Below are positions 45,518 through 55,282 of a stretch of 64,000 nucleotides of DNA, one piece after another (position 1 is the stretch's first letter; the number at the start of each line of letters is the position of its first letter). Source of the DNA: Clostridium sp. SM-530-WT-3G (GTDB lineage Bacteria > Bacillota > Clostridia > Clostridiales > Clostridiaceae). The stretch spans positions 1-64,000 of the forward strand of contig NZ_JABAGC010000005.1 of NCBI RefSeq assembly GCF_012843905.1, given 5' to 3'. The notes beneath the pieces are model-generated. The model saw only the letters and a program-made list of their open reading frames with translations. It did not search any database and was not told the DNA's origin. Made by a program: the position numbers and the translations under genes.

Positions 45518-47080
45518 GTGAGAAGTAGTTATGAAAAAAAAACTAGGATTTCCAAGAAGAAATCAGCTAGAAGAAAGGGGATACTTATTTCTAGTGCAGC
45601 ATTAGTAATTGTATTAGCTGGGATGTCAGCTTACTACATATCTGTAAATAATGCTATTGAAAAATGGAATGATAAAATATACCCAGGGGTTATGGTTCAA
45701 AACATAGATATTGGAGGGATGACTAAAGAAGAGGCGGAAGCAAAATTAAAGTCAGAGCTTGTTGGTCCAATAAGTGATAAAAAGCTTAAAATTAATGTAC
45801 AAGATAAAACATTTGAGTTGGTTTATTCAGATATAGATCCAGATTATGATTTAGATTCTACAGTTGATGAAGCTTATAATTTTGGGAAAGAATATGGAAT
45901 AGTACATAAATATGCAGCTATTAAGGGTAAGAAAAAAGCTGATATAGAAATGAAATTTAGTTATAATGATGATAAACTTAAAGATTTTGAAAAAAATTTA
46001 ATAAATGAAGTAAGCGAGTCTCCTAAAAATGCTACTCTTTTGATAAAAGGAGGAAATATTTCAGTAGAACCGGAAGTAGATGGTATAACTATTAATGAAG
46101 ATCAACTTGATTCAACACTTAAAGAAGCTATAAATGGAATAGTGGGTTCTGAAGAAACTGTAGTAGTTGAGCCTGAAGTGACAAAAGCAGAGATTACATC
46201 AGAAGATTTATCCAAAATAAATGGAGTTATAGGATCATTCTCAACAAGTTATGGTACTTCAGCACCAGGGAGATGCAGTAATATAGAATTAGCAACAAAA
46301 AAAATTAACGGAACAATTGTTATGCCTGGAGAAGTATTCAGCTTTAATGAGGTAGTTGGTCCAAGAACAGAAGAAGCAGGGTTCAAAGAAGCAGGAACAT
46401 ACGTTGGAAATAAAGTAGAGCCTGGCATTGGTGGGGGTATATGCCAAGTTTCAACAACTTTATATAGGGCAGTTATGAGATCTAACATAAGGTCAACTGA
46501 AAGAACAAATCATTCTATGTCTGTTGGATATGCAACACCAGGATTAGACGCAACAGTTGCATATGGATATTTAGATTATAAATTTAAAAATACATACGAT
46601 TTCCCAATCTATATTCAAGGAATAACAGGCGGAAAAGTTGTAACATATAACATATATGGGGATCCAAGTGCATTAAATGGAAAAACTTACGATATGGCAA
46701 GTGATATATTAGAAACATTACCACCAGAAACAAAGATTGTTGAAGATAATACTTTAGAACAAGGGAAAGAGATTAATGAAGGTGGAGGAATGACTGGATA
46801 TAAGACAATTGCATATCAGATAACATATGAAAATGGTGTAGAAACTAAGAGAGAAATAGTTTCTAGAGACACTTATGCTAAAGTTGATGTAGTGGTTAAG
46901 AAAGGAACTAAACCACTTGCTCCAGCTAATGATACAACACCTCCTGCTGATGGAAGTACAGCAGAACCAGAAAATGCTGCAGTAGGTCCAGTTAATTCTA
47001 ATAATACTAGTACAAACGTTAATGCAAATGCTACTACAAATACTAGTAATACAGCTGGAAATTCTACTTCTATAAATTAA
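45518..47080 (+). CDS. VanW-family protein with PG-binding and G5 domains
   Basis: A 520-residue exported or membrane-anchored protein. A basic N-terminus and one hydrophobic segment (about residues 21-41) are followed by a PG-binding-like domain (about 50-230; YPGVMVQNIDIGGMTKEEAE), a VanW domain (about 235-390; CSNIELATKKINGT, GGGICQVSTTLYRAV), a G5 domain (about 395-465) and a Pro/Thr/Asn-rich tail. The frame extends upstream to 45434, but agggg and aagg before GTG 45518 define the start. The wall-bound role is inferred; VanW proteins are linked to glycopeptide resistance clusters but this gene has no such context. Confidence 0.88.
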   Translation: MRSSYEKKTRISKKKSARRKGILISSAALVIVLAGMSAYYISVNNAIEKWNDKIYPGVMVQNIDIGGMTKEEAEAKLKSELVGPISDKKLKINVQDKTFELVYSDIDPDYDLDSTVDEAYNFGKEYGIVHKYAAIKGKKKADIEMKFSYNDDKLKDFEKNLINEVSESPKNATLLIKGGNISVEPEVDGITINEDQLDSTLKEAINGIVGSEETVVVEPEVTKAEITSEDLSKINGVIGSFSTSYGTSAPGRCSNIELATKKINGTIVMPGEVFSFNEVVGPRTEEAGFKEAGTYVGNKVEPGIGGGICQVSTTLYRAVMRSNIRSTERTNHSMSVGYATPGLDATVAYGYLDYKFKNTYDFPIYIQGITGGKVVTYNIYGDPSALNGKTYDMASDILETLPPETKIVEDNTLEQGKEINEGGGMTGYKTIAYQITYENGVETKREIVSRDTYAKVDVVVKKGTKPLAPANDTTPPADGSTAEPENAAVGPVNSNNTSTNVNANATTNTSNTAGNSTSIN

Positions 47081-47093
47081 AGATGAAAATTGA

Positions 47094-47165
47094 AATAAAT
47101 GTACAGATTATTTTATAATACTGGAATAAAGACAGATTTAAAATAAAAATGTACATTTATTTTTC
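47094..47165 (+). terminator. inverted repeat with T run after the VanW gene
   Basis: aaataaatgtaca (47094-47106) pairs with tgtacatttattt (47150-47162), then ttctga. The loop is long (43 bases), so termination may be inefficient. Confidence 0.55.
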
Positions 47166-47201
47166 TGATAAATTATTATAAGTAAACTGTGAAATGAAAT
47201 T

Positions 47202-47230
47202 TTGACTTGTAATAAACCATATAGTATAAT
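47202..47230 (+). promoter_or_regulatory. promoter for trmL-degV
   Basis: TTGACT (47202-47207) and TATAAT (47225-47230) with a 17-bp spacer, about 50 bases before the trmL start. One of the best sigma-A matches in the window. Confidence 0.7.
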
Positions 47231-47280
47231 TTTAAGATAAACTAGAGATTATTAACAAGAAAATTAAAGAAGGTGAAACT

Positions 47281-47745
47281 TTGAATTTAAATATAGTATT
47301 GTATCAGCCAGAAATACCACAAAATACAGGAAATATTGCAAGAACTTGTGTATTAACTGATAGTAAATTACATTTAATTAAACCACTTGGATTTGATATT
47401 GATGAAAAGCATGTAAGAAGAGCAGGATTAGATTACTGGGATCAGTTAAATTTAGAGATACATGAGAGTTATGAGGATTTTCTAAATAAGTATGGAAGTG
47501 AAAGAATCTTTTTAGCAACTACTCATGAAAAAGGAACTCATTATGATGAAATTGAATTCCAAGAAGGAGATTTTATCATGTTTGGAAGAGAAACATGTGG
47601 AGTGCCTGAGGATGTACATGAGAGACATAGTGGTTTAAGAGTACCTATGATAAAATCAAGTACTAGAAGTTTAAACTTATCTAATACTGTAGCAATAGTA
47701 GCTTATGAAGCATTAAGACAATTAGGATTCCCAAATATGAAATAA
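47281..47745 (+). CDS. trmL: tRNA (cytidine/uridine-34 2'-O)-methyltransferase
   Basis: Methylates the ribose at the wobble position of certain leucine tRNAs. The 154-residue SPOUT enzyme begins MNLNIVLYQPEIPQNTGNIA, has the FGRETCGVPEDVHE motif near residue 101 and LNLSNTVAIVAYEALRQL near 132, which form the SAM-binding knot. Start is TTG 47281 after AAGGTGAAACT. It is 16 bp ahead of a DegV gene and shares its promoter. Confidence 0.93.
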   Translation: MNLNIVLYQPEIPQNTGNIARTCVLTDSKLHLIKPLGFDIDEKHVRRAGLDYWDQLNLEIHESYEDFLNKYGSERIFLATTHEKGTHYDEIEFQEGDFIMFGRETCGVPEDVHERHSGLRVPMIKSSTRSLNLSNTVAIVAYEALRQLGFPNMK

Positions 47746-47761
47746 ATGAAGAGGAATGAAG

Positions 47762-48601
47762 ATGATGGAAAAGATAAAGATTATAACAGACAGTACTGCA
47801 GATTTACCACAGGAATTATATGATAAATATGATATAGAAGTTCTTCCAGTAGTAATTAACTTTGGAGAAGAAAGTTATTTTGATAGAATTGATATTAATG
47901 CAGAGATGTTACTTAATAGACTGAAGACTGAAAAGGAACTTCCTACTACAGGACAGATAATTCCAAATAGATTTATTGACTGCTTCAATAAATATTTAGA
48001 CCAAGGATATAAGATTATTGCAATTTTAATGTCATCAGTAATGAGTGGAACATATCAATCAGCATGTATTGCAAAGAATGCTATTGAAAGTGATGATATA
48101 TTCATAGTTGATTCTCAAAATATAGCACCAGCATTAGGAATACAAGTATTAAAAGCATGTACGCTTTTAGACCAGGGTTATAGTGCTGAAGAAATGGTGG
48201 CTGAATTAGAAGATAAAAAGTATAAAGTAGAAACAAGAATGTGTTTTGAATCATTAGATAATCTTATTAAGGGTGGAAGAATATCCAAAACAGCTGGAGT
48301 TGTAGGAACAGTTTTAGGAGTTAAACTTGTACTAAATATAAAAGATGGAATAATGTCAGTGAAAGACAAGGTTAGAGGAAGTAAAAAGGCATTTAAAAAG
48401 ATAATTAGTGACTTTGAAGAATGCGAATTAGACCCTAGTGTTCCAGTTTTATTAGTTTATGCTAGTGATATAGAAATAAAAAAAGATTTTGTAGAATATC
48501 TTGAAAACAATAATATAAATTATATAGAATGTCCACTTGGATCTACTGTATGTGTTCATTCAGGGCCTGATTGTTGTGGATTAGTGTTTTTAAAGAAATA
48601 A
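47762..48601 (+). CDS. DegV family fatty-acid-binding protein
   Basis: A protein of about 279 residues of the DegV family, which binds fatty acids for the FakA kinase. It begins MMEKIKIITDSTADLPQELY, and the lipid pocket region contains SSVMSGTYQSA near residue 92 and RISKTAGVVGTVLG near 175. GAAGAGG at 47748-47754 suits ATG 47762 or 47765 better than the ATG at 47756. The family is often in several copies and the fatty acid specificity cannot be read here. Confidence 0.9.
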   Translation: MMEKIKIITDSTADLPQELYDKYDIEVLPVVINFGEESYFDRIDINAEMLLNRLKTEKELPTTGQIIPNRFIDCFNKYLDQGYKIIAILMSSVMSGTYQSACIAKNAIESDDIFIVDSQNIAPALGIQVLKACTLLDQGYSAEEMVAELEDKKYKVETRMCFESLDNLIKGGRISKTAGVVGTVLGVKLVLNIKDGIMSVKDKVRGSKKAFKKIISDFEECELDPSVPVLLVYASDIEIKKDFVEYLENNNINYIECPLGSTVCVHSGPDCCGLVFLKK

Positions 48602-48610
48602 TAATTATTA

Positions 48611-48667
48611 AAATGAGAGTTGGTAATATTTACTTTTTAGATTGTAATATTATCTGCTCTTTTTTTG
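48611..48667 (+). terminator. terminator-like hairpin after degV gene
   Basis: Imperfect arms, with aatgagagttggtaatatt facing aatattatctgctctt, and eight T following. A few mismatches make it weaker than the other terminators. Confidence 0.5.
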
Positions 48668-48686
48668 TAAATAATTATAAGGATAC

Positions 48687-48716
48687 TTGAAGCAATAGTA
48701 AAAAAAAGGTTATACT
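48687..48716 (+). promoter_or_regulatory. promoter for rpoN
   Basis: TTGAAG (48687-48692) and TATACT (48711-48716) with an 18-bp spacer, about 75 bases before the rpoN start. Confidence 0.55.
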
Positions 48717-48792
48717 AGAAATATAATATATAAGGGGATTAGATGTATTTTGTGAATACGTTTAAATTATATTGTAGATAAGGGTGGGGATT

Positions 48793-50160
48793 ATGGATTT
48801 AGACTATAATTTAGAAATTAAGCAGGAACAGAAAATGATATTAACTCAAAATATGCAGCAATCAATAAAGCTTTTACAGATGTCTATGTATGACTTAAGA
48901 GAATATATTGATAATCAGTATTCTGAAAATCCAGTATTAGAAATGGAGGAATCGCAAACAGAAAATGATGAGTATATTAAAAATAAATCTATAATAAAAG
49001 ATTTTATTTATGATATTGATGGAGATGTTGATAGAAGTGAAATAAATTATTCTAAAGATGAACAAGTATCGCTATTAAATTTTATAGAAAAGAAAAAATC
49101 ATTAAAAGAGTATCTTTATGAGCAACTTGTAGAAGTTGATGAAAATCCATATAAAATTGGAATAGCAAAGTATATAATTGAATCTCTTAATTCAAGTGGA
49201 TATCTTGAAATTAAAACAAGCGAAATAGCAAAAGAGATTAAAAGTTCAAAGTTTGATGTTGAAGAAGGGTTAAAAATCGTACAGTCTTTAGAGCCATATG
49301 GAATTGGAGCTAGAAATATTCAAGAGTGTCTTCTTATTCAAAGTATGAAATTAAATATTTTAGATGATATTATAAAAGAGATGATTTTATATCATTTGGA
49401 GGATATAGCCCAAAATAAGTATGATGCAATAGCTAGAAAGTTTAATATATCTATAAGAGAAGCACAAAGATATGGTGATTTAATAAAAAAACTAGAACCT
49501 AAGCCATCAAGAGGATTTTTTACAGGTGATGAGGTGAATTATACAATTACAGATGCAGAAATAAAAAATATTGATGGAGAACTATATATAATAATGAATG
49601 ACAGTGTATTGCCACGGCTTACAGTAAATAATACGTATAAAAGTGCATTAAATGATAAATTTGATATGGAAACCTGCTCGTATGTAAAAGAAAAGATAAA
49701 TAAGGCAGTTTTTTTGATAAAAGCTATAGAACAGAGAAAGAATACTTTATACAAGGTATTAGAATGTCTTATAAATGAACAAAAAGAATTTTTTATTAAG
49801 GGACCAGAATATATAAAAGTACTAACATTAAAAGATGTAGCACAAAAAATTAAATTCCATGAATCAACTATAAGCAGGGCAATAAAAGATAAATATATAT
49901 TAACAAGTTATGGTACTATTAAGATTAAAGATTTATTTTTGGGAAACATTAAATATAAAAATAATGAGAATATAATTCCTGTTAATATAAAAAATGAGAT
50001 TAAAAAAATCATATCTATGGAAAATAAGAATAAGCCACTATCAGATCAAGCTATAGCTGATTGTTTAAAAGAAAAAAATGTACAAATTTCTAGAAGAACA
50101 GTGGCAAAATACAGGGAGCAATTAGGTATAAAAGCATCAAGTATGAGAAAAAGAATTTGA
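48793..50160 (+). CDS. rpoN: RNA polymerase sigma-54 factor
   Basis: A 455-residue sigma-54. The N-terminal activator-interacting region (MDLDYNLEIKQEQKMILTQN) and the C-terminal RpoN box (RRTVAKYREQLGI near residue 430) are both present, along with the HTH (VAQKIKFHESTISRAI) that recognises the -12 region. The frame opens at GTG 48784, but AGGGTGGGG and the conserved N-terminus favour ATG 48793. It stands directly before cggR, as in other clostridia, although regulation of glycolysis by sigma-54 has no clear support here. I see no -24/-12 promoter in the window. Confidence 0.95.
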   Translation: MDLDYNLEIKQEQKMILTQNMQQSIKLLQMSMYDLREYIDNQYSENPVLEMEESQTENDEYIKNKSIIKDFIYDIDGDVDRSEINYSKDEQVSLLNFIEKKKSLKEYLYEQLVEVDENPYKIGIAKYIIESLNSSGYLEIKTSEIAKEIKSSKFDVEEGLKIVQSLEPYGIGARNIQECLLIQSMKLNILDDIIKEMILYHLEDIAQNKYDAIARKFNISIREAQRYGDLIKKLEPKPSRGFFTGDEVNYTITDAEIKNIDGELYIIMNDSVLPRLTVNNTYKSALNDKFDMETCSYVKEKINKAVFLIKAIEQRKNTLYKVLECLINEQKEFFIKGPEYIKVLTLKDVAQKIKFHESTISRAIKDKYILTSYGTIKIKDLFLGNIKYKNNENIIPVNIKNEIKKIISMENKNKPLSDQAIADCLKEKNVQISRRTVAKYREQLGIKASSMRKRI

Positions 50161-50170
50161 GGAATAATAT

Positions 50171-50228
50171 TTATATTGATTAGATTGATATCAAATTTGT
50201 TTGAGTTTTATCAATCTAATCAATATAA
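50171..50228. repeat. 20-bp perfect inverted repeat after rpoN
   Basis: ttatattgattagattgata (50171-50190) and its exact reverse complement at 50209-50228, with an 18-base loop. No T run follows on either side. It separates rpoN from the CggR promoter region, and might act as a terminator, an RNA-stabilising hairpin or a protein-binding site. Confidence 0.75.
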
Positions 50229-50343
50229 TGAATAATTATGATGCTAAAAAGGGAAAAGGTTTGAATTTATTTTTAAATAGAGATTTTTTTCTAATATTGA
50301 AAAAAATTTTGCATAAGGGGTTTAAAATTTTAGTAAGGTGATT

Positions 50344-50396
50344 TATAATAATATATGTGGGACATAATTAAATTTATATGGGACATACAATGACCA
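50344..50396 (+). promoter_or_regulatory. CggR operator and promoter region
   Basis: TGGGACATA occurs at 50358-50366 and again at 50379-50387, 21 bp apart; the second continues to caatgacc at 50396. This matches the two CGGGAC-type half-operators bound by CggR upstream of gapA in Bacillus, and their spacing. A TATAAT at 50344-50349 just upstream gives a -10; the -35 is weak. CggR binding would block transcription and fructose-1,6-bisphosphate would relieve it, as known for the family. Confidence 0.8.
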
Positions 50397-50410
50397 AAGG
50401 AGTGTTTAAG

Positions 50411-51451
50411 TTGCAGGAAATATTAGAGTTGCAAAAGAAGATAGTTCCTGAGCTTGTAAATACATTAGAAAAGAGGTATAACGTACTCAGAACAATCTAT
50501 CATAATCAACCTATTGGCCGAAGAGTTCTCGCTGAGAAATTAGATGTAGGTGAGAGAGTAGTTAGAACAGAAATAGGATTTTTAAAAGAACAAGATTTAA
50601 TTGATGTAAGTGCTGCAGGAATGACAGTTACTAGCGATGGAGAAGAAATTATTGTCAAGCTTAAAGATTTTATTCATGAGATAAAAGGTTTATCAGAAGT
50701 TGAAGATAGAGTTAAGACTTTACTTAATTTAAACAGGGTAATTATTGTTCCAGGAGACGTTGATAAAAACCCACTCGTTGTGAAAGACTTAGGTAAAGCA
50801 TGTGCAAACTATGTAAAGGATGTACTTCATGATAATTCTATAATAGCATTAACAGGAGGAAGTACTCTTAAAGAAGTTGTAGAAGCATTTCCTAAGATAA
50901 ATAATTTCTCAAATGTGCAAGTAGTTCCAGCTAGAGGTGGTATGGGTAAAAAAGTTGAAACTCAGGCTAATACACTAGCAGCTTCTTTAGCTAAAAAGTT
51001 GAATGCTACTTACAAAATGCTTCATGTTTCGGAAAACTTAAGTTTAGATATAATTGATAATTTACTTAAGGAAGAAGCTGTTAAAGGAGTAATAGATACT
51101 ATACATAAAGCAGATGTTTTAATGTATGGCGTAGGTAATGCAGTTCAAATGGCCAGAAAAAGAGGAGTACCACAAGAAGAAATTGATAATTTAATTCAGA
51201 ATGGTGCAGTTGGAGAAGCATTTGGATGTTATTTTGATAAAGACTCACATGTTATAACAGAAACTACCGCTATTGGAATAAAAATTAATGAAGCAAGAAA
51301 CATCAAAACGCATATTGCTGTAGCTGGTGGGAAAAATAAAGTGGAGTCCATAATAGCAACTGAATACAATGACTCTACTGGTGTGCTGGTGACGGATGAA
51401 GCAACAGCAAAAGGAATTTTAGAAAGACTAGAAGAGCGATTCGGTTATTAA
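50411..51451 (+). CDS. cggR: central glycolytic genes regulator CggR
   Basis: A repressor of the SorC family with 346 residues. The N-terminal winged helix (about 1-80; RVLAEKLDVGERVVRTEIGFL) binds DNA; the C-terminal domain (about 90-340) binds sugar phosphate (LTGGSTLKEVVEAF near residue 150). A longer frame starts within the operator at 50378, so it is unlikely; AAGGAG at 50397-50402 points to TTG 50411. It is the first gene of the cggR-gapA-pgk-tpiA-gpmI-eno cluster and its operator is directly upstream, implying autoregulation. Confidence 0.93.
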   Translation: MQEILELQKKIVPELVNTLEKRYNVLRTIYHNQPIGRRVLAEKLDVGERVVRTEIGFLKEQDLIDVSAAGMTVTSDGEEIIVKLKDFIHEIKGLSEVEDRVKTLLNLNRVIIVPGDVDKNPLVVKDLGKACANYVKDVLHDNSIIALTGGSTLKEVVEAFPKINNFSNVQVVPARGGMGKKVETQANTLAASLAKKLNATYKMLHVSENLSLDIIDNLLKEEAVKGVIDTIHKADVLMYGVGNAVQMARKRGVPQEEIDNLIQNGAVGEAFGCYFDKDSHVITETTAIGIKINEARNIKTHIAVAGGKNKVESIIATEYNDSTGVLVTDEATAKGILERLEERFGY

Positions 51452-51515
51452 ATTGTTTGTAAAATTTTTTTATAAAATTTTTAAAATATAAAAGCATTAT
51501 TAGGAGGTAATTGAT

Positions 51516-52520
51516 ATGGTAAACGTAGCAATTAATGGTTTTGGAAGAATAGGAAGATTAGCTTTAAGATTAATGATGGAACAACAAGATAAATTTAATG
51601 TTGTAGCTATCAACGATTTAACAGATGCTAAAATGTTAGCACACTTATTTAAATATGATTCAGCTCAAGGAAGATTTAACGGAGAAATCGAAGTTAAAGA
51701 AGGAGCTTTCGTAGTAAACGGAAAAGAAATCAAAGTTACTGCAAATGCTAACCCAGCTGAATTACCATGGGGAGAATTAAATGTAGATATCGTTTTAGAA
51801 TGTACTGGATTCTTTGCTTCAAAAGAAAAGGCTTCAGCTCACATCGCTGCAGGTGCTAAGAAAGTTGTTATCTCAGCTCCAGCTGGAAACGACCTACCAA
51901 CAGTAGTATTTAACGTAAATCATGATATATTAAAAGCAGAAGATACAGTAATCTCAGGTGCTTCATGTACAACTAACTGCTTAGCTCCAATGGCTAAAGC
52001 ATTAAACGATGCATTTGGATTACAAAAAGGATTCATGACTACAATCCACTCATACACTAACGATCAAAATACTTTAGATGCTCCACACAGAAAAGGTGAT
52101 TTAAGAAGAGCTAGAGCTGCTGCAGCTTCAATCATCCCTAACTCAACTGGTGCTGCTAAAGCAATCGGATTAGTTATCCCAGAATTAGCTGGTAAATTAG
52201 ACGGAGGAGCTCAAAGAGTTCCAACAATAACTGGTTCATTAACTGAATTAGTATGTACTTTAGACAAGAAAGTAACTGTTGATGAAATCAACGCTGTAAT
52301 GAAAGATGCTGTTACAGAATCTTACGGATACACTGAAGACGAAATCGTATCATGCGATATTATCGGAAGCAGCTTCGGATCATTATTCGATGCAACTCAA
52401 ACAAGAGTTATGGAAGTTAATGGAGAACAATTAGTTAAAGTTGCTTCTTGGTACGACAACGAAATGTCATACACTAACCAATTAATCAGAACTTTAGGAT
52501 ACTTCGCTAACTTAAAGTAA
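51516..52520 (+). CDS. gapA: glyceraldehyde-3-phosphate dehydrogenase
   Basis: The glycolytic enzyme that oxidises glyceraldehyde-3-phosphate with NAD. The 334-residue protein has the NAD-binding [20 protein letters not shown], the catalytic cysteine in [13 protein letters not shown] near residue 152 and [13 protein letters not shown] near 310. AGGAGGTAA is a near-perfect ribosome binding site, and codons are strongly biased to those of highly expressed genes (for instance more C-ending aac, atc and gac) than in neighbouring genes. A hairpin that may attenuate or process the transcript follows. Confidence 0.98.
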   Translation: MVNVAINGFGRIGRLALRLMMEQQDKFNVVAINDLTDAKMLAHLFKYDSAQGRFNGEIEVKEGAFVVNGKEIKVTANANPAELPWGELNVDIVLECTGFFASKEKASAHIAAGAKKVVISAPAGNDLPTVVFNVNHDILKAEDTVISGASCTTNCLAPMAKALNDAFGLQKGFMTTIHSYTNDQNTLDAPHRKGDLRRARAAAASIIPNSTGAAKAIGLVIPELAGKLDGGAQRVPTITGSLTELVCTLDKKVTVDEINAVMKDAVTESYGYTEDEIVSCDIIGSSFGSLFDATQTRVMEVNGEQLVKVASWYDNEMSYTNQLIRTLGYFANLK

Positions 52521-52571
52521 TTTGAAATTAATTAGAACATAAAGTTATTGCGCAAACTTATGTCAAAGTAA

Positions 52572-52616
52572 ATAAGTCTGGTTTTGTAGTATAAGGCTAT
52601 AAAGCCAGACTATTTT
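52572..52616 (+). terminator. hairpin between gapA and pgk
   Basis: agtctggtttt pairs with aaagccagact and is followed by attttaaaatt. The modest T run suggests partial termination or a stabilising hairpin, which would keep gapA transcript above pgk. Confidence 0.6.
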
Positions 52617-52657
52617 AAAATTATCGAATAAAAAATAGTTTTTTGAGGTGAATTTAA

Positions 52658-53848
52658 ATGAATTTCAATAAGAAGACAATAGAAGATATCGATGTAGCAG
52701 GAAAAAAAGTATTAGTAAGATGTGACTTCAATGTGCCATTAAAAGATGGAGTTATAACTGATGAAAATAGATTAAACGGAGCACTTCCAACTATAAAATA
52801 TTTAGTTGATAATGGTGCAAAAGTTATACTTTGCTCACATATGGGTAAACCAAAGGGAGAACCAAAGCCAGAATTATCTTTAGCTCCAGTTGCTAAGAGA
52901 TTAAGCGAAATGCTTGGTAAAGAAGTAAAATTTGCTCCAGATGACAACGTTGTTGGAGAAAATGCAAAAGCTGCAGTAGCTGCAATGAAAGATGGAGATG
53001 TAGTATTATTAGAAAATACTAGATACAGAAAAGAAGAAACTAAGAATGGTGAAGAATTCTCTAAAGAATTAGCTTCTTTAGCTGATATATTCGTAAATGA
53101 TGCATTCGGTACAGCTCACAGAGCTCACTGCTCAACAGTTGGAGTAACTGATTACTTAGATACAGCTGTATGTGGATACTTAATCCAAAAAGAATTAAAA
53201 TTCTTAGGAGATGCTATTGAAAATCCACAAAGACCATTCGTTGCAATATTAGGCGGAGCTAAAGTTTCTGATAAGATTGCTGTTATTAACAATTTATTAG
53301 ATAAAGTTAACACTATCATCATTGGTGGAGGAATGGCTTACACATTCTTAAAAGCTCAAGGATATGAAATAGGAACTTCATTAGTTGAAGAAGATAGACT
53401 TGAATATGCTAAAGAAATGATTGCTAAAGCTGAAGAAAAAGGAGTTAAATTCTTATTACCAGTAGACCATAGAGTTGCTACTGAATTCAAAGATGTTCCT
53501 GCAACAATAACTGAAGACCAAAACATTCCAGCTGGAAACATGGGATTAGATATTGGACCTAAGACTGAAGCTTTATATGCTGAAGCTATTAAAGATGCTA
53601 AGACAGTTATCTGGAATGGACCAATGGGTGTATTCGAATTCGAAAACTACAATAAGGGAACAATTGCAGTAGCTAAAGCTATGGCAGAAGCTGATGCAAC
53701 TACTATAATTGGTGGTGGAGATAGTGCTGCTGCTGTTAATATATTAGGATTTGGAGATAAGATGACTCACATCTCAACTGGTGGTGGAGCTTCTCTAGAA
53801 TTCTTAGAAGGTAAAGTATTACCAGGAATAGCTGCATTAAACGACTAA
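52658..53848 (+). CDS. pgk: phosphoglycerate kinase
   Basis: Transfers phosphate from 1,3-bisphosphoglycerate to ADP. The 396-residue enzyme has VRCDFNVPL near residue 20, [11 protein letters not shown] near 112 and the nucleotide loop [13 protein letters not shown] near 350. GAGGTG precedes the start. The gene follows gapA after a 137-bp gap with a hairpin, and is followed by a 350-bp gap before tpiA. Confidence 0.98.
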   Translation: MNFNKKTIEDIDVAGKKVLVRCDFNVPLKDGVITDENRLNGALPTIKYLVDNGAKVILCSHMGKPKGEPKPELSLAPVAKRLSEMLGKEVKFAPDDNVVGENAKAAVAAMKDGDVVLLENTRYRKEETKNGEEFSKELASLADIFVNDAFGTAHRAHCSTVGVTDYLDTAVCGYLIQKELKFLGDAIENPQRPFVAILGGAKVSDKIAVINNLLDKVNTIIIGGGMAYTFLKAQGYEIGTSLVEEDRLEYAKEMIAKAEEKGVKFLLPVDHRVATEFKDVPATITEDQNIPAGNMGLDIGPKTEALYAEAIKDAKTVIWNGPMGVFEFENYNKGTIAVAKAMAEADATTIIGGGDSAAAVNILGFGDKMTHISTGGGASLEFLEGKVLPGIAALND

Positions 53849-54198
53849 TTTAAAAAATAAATTTGAATTAGATAGTTATATATTTTTATAGATTAGAAGT
53901 TTTGATTTACAGTTAATGAAATATTATAGTAATTACAAAAGTATTTAAAATTAATAATATTATTGTGTATGGTAAATTCGACGGGATTTTAGAGGTTTTC
54001 GGCCAAAAACTTCATCATTACATAATAATGAATTATTGATTAGAAAATATTAAATAACCATGGAATATAGATTTAGCGGTAATAATGAACTTAAGAGAAT
54101 CTGATCAATTCTCTTAAGTTCATAAAACTAATAATACATAAAAACAAAATGATATCTAATTTATTGTATTATAAATTATAAATTATGAGGTGGATACA
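53849..54198. other. gap between pgk and tpiA with perfect hairpin
   Basis: A 350-bp gap without a gene. Its main element is a 16-bp perfect inverted repeat, atgaacttaagagaat (54085-54100) and attctcttaagttcat (54108-54123), loop ctgatca, with no T run. Upstream lies a second weak stem around cggccaaaaacttc (54000-54013). The sequence may be an mRNA processing site or a separate promoter region for tpiA, but no good promoter is seen. Confidence 0.55.
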
Positions 54199-54945
54199 AT
54201 GAGAAAGGCAATTATAGCTGGAAACTGGAAAATGAACAAAACTGTTGATGAAGCAGTTAAAATGATTGAAGAATTAAAACCATTAGTAAAAGATGCAACA
54301 TGTGATGTAGTAGTATGTCCTACATTTGTATGCTTAGATGCTGTTAAAAAAGCATGCGAAGGATCAAACATAAAAGTTGCTGCTCAAAACATGCACTTTG
54401 AAGAAAGTGGAGCATTCACAGGAGAAGTTGCTCCAGGAATGTTAGAAGCAATGGGAATTGACTATGTTATCTTAGGACATAGTGAAAGAAGAGAATATTT
54501 CAACGAAACTGATGAAGCATTAAATAAGAAAGTTAAAGCTGCATTTGCTCATAACTTAACTCCAATCCTTTGCTGTGGAGAAACTTTAGAACAAAGAGAA
54601 GCTGGAGTTACAGATGACTTTATAGCTTGCCAAATAAAAGTTGATATGGCTGGATTAACTAACGAACAAGCAGCAAAAGTTGTTATAGCTTATGAACCAA
54701 TCTGGGCTATCGGAACTGGAAAAACTGCTACTAAAGAACAAGCAAACGAAACTATTTCTGCTATAAGAAAAGTTGTAGAAGGAATGTACGGAAAAGAAGT
54801 TGCTGATGCTATAAGAATCCAATACGGCGGATCAGTTAAACCAAACACAATAAAAGACCAAATGGCTATGTCTGATATAGATGGAGCTTTAGTTGGTGGA
54901 GCTAGCTTAAAAGCTGAAGATTTCTCAGCAATAGTTAACTACTAA
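54199..54945 (+). CDS. tpiA: triosephosphate isomerase
   Basis: Interconverts dihydroxyacetone phosphate and glyceraldehyde-3-phosphate. The 248-residue enzyme has IAGNWKMNK (catalytic lysine K13 region), the catalytic histidine in [11 protein letters not shown] near residue 95, and the catalytic glutamate in [11 protein letters not shown] near 166. GAGGTGG at 54187-54193 fits ATG 54199; a GTG at 54190 is part of that site. It is followed by a strong terminator. Confidence 0.97.
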   Translation: MRKAIIAGNWKMNKTVDEAVKMIEELKPLVKDATCDVVVCPTFVCLDAVKKACEGSNIKVAAQNMHFEESGAFTGEVAPGMLEAMGIDYVILGHSERREYFNETDEALNKKVKAAFAHNLTPILCCGETLEQREAGVTDDFIACQIKVDMAGLTNEQAAKVVIAYEPIWAIGTGKTATKEQANETISAIRKVVEGMYGKEVADAIRIQYGGSVKPNTIKDQMAMSDIDGALVGGASLKAEDFSAIVNY

Positions 54946-54962
54946 AATATATCAATTACCTA

Positions 54963-55019
54963 AAAAAATAGAGCTTTTGAAGTTTAACTTCAAAGGCTCT
55001 ATTTTTTTAGTTTTTTTTA
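54963..55019 (+). terminator. terminator after tpiA
   Basis: aaaaatagagctttt(gaag) pairs with (cttc)aaaggctctattttt, with seven or more T on the far side. It ends the first part of the glycolytic transcript, before the chemoreceptor gene. Confidence 0.9.
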
Positions 55020-55282
55020 TAAACCAATTAAAAATTAATAATTAGTGATTGATGGAATAGGCAATAAATTTTGATGATAAAAATTTAATTATTCTAACGA
55101 TATAAAAATAGAAATACATAAAAAAATGGATAAAAATGTATTATTGATAAGTATATAAATAAATTATTTTATCAAATATACATGAAGATAAATAGAAATT
55201 TATAAAAAAAATTTAGTTAAATTGAGATTATAATGTTTTAATGGTATAATATCTCATAAATAAATCATAAAGGAAGGAACAT
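55020..55282. other. gap before the chemoreceptor gene
   Basis: About 260 bp, AT-rich, no gene. TATAAT-like ggtataatatc at 55243-55253 is a -10 candidate, but the -35 is unclear. GGAAGGAAC precedes the chemoreceptor start. Confidence 0.35.
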
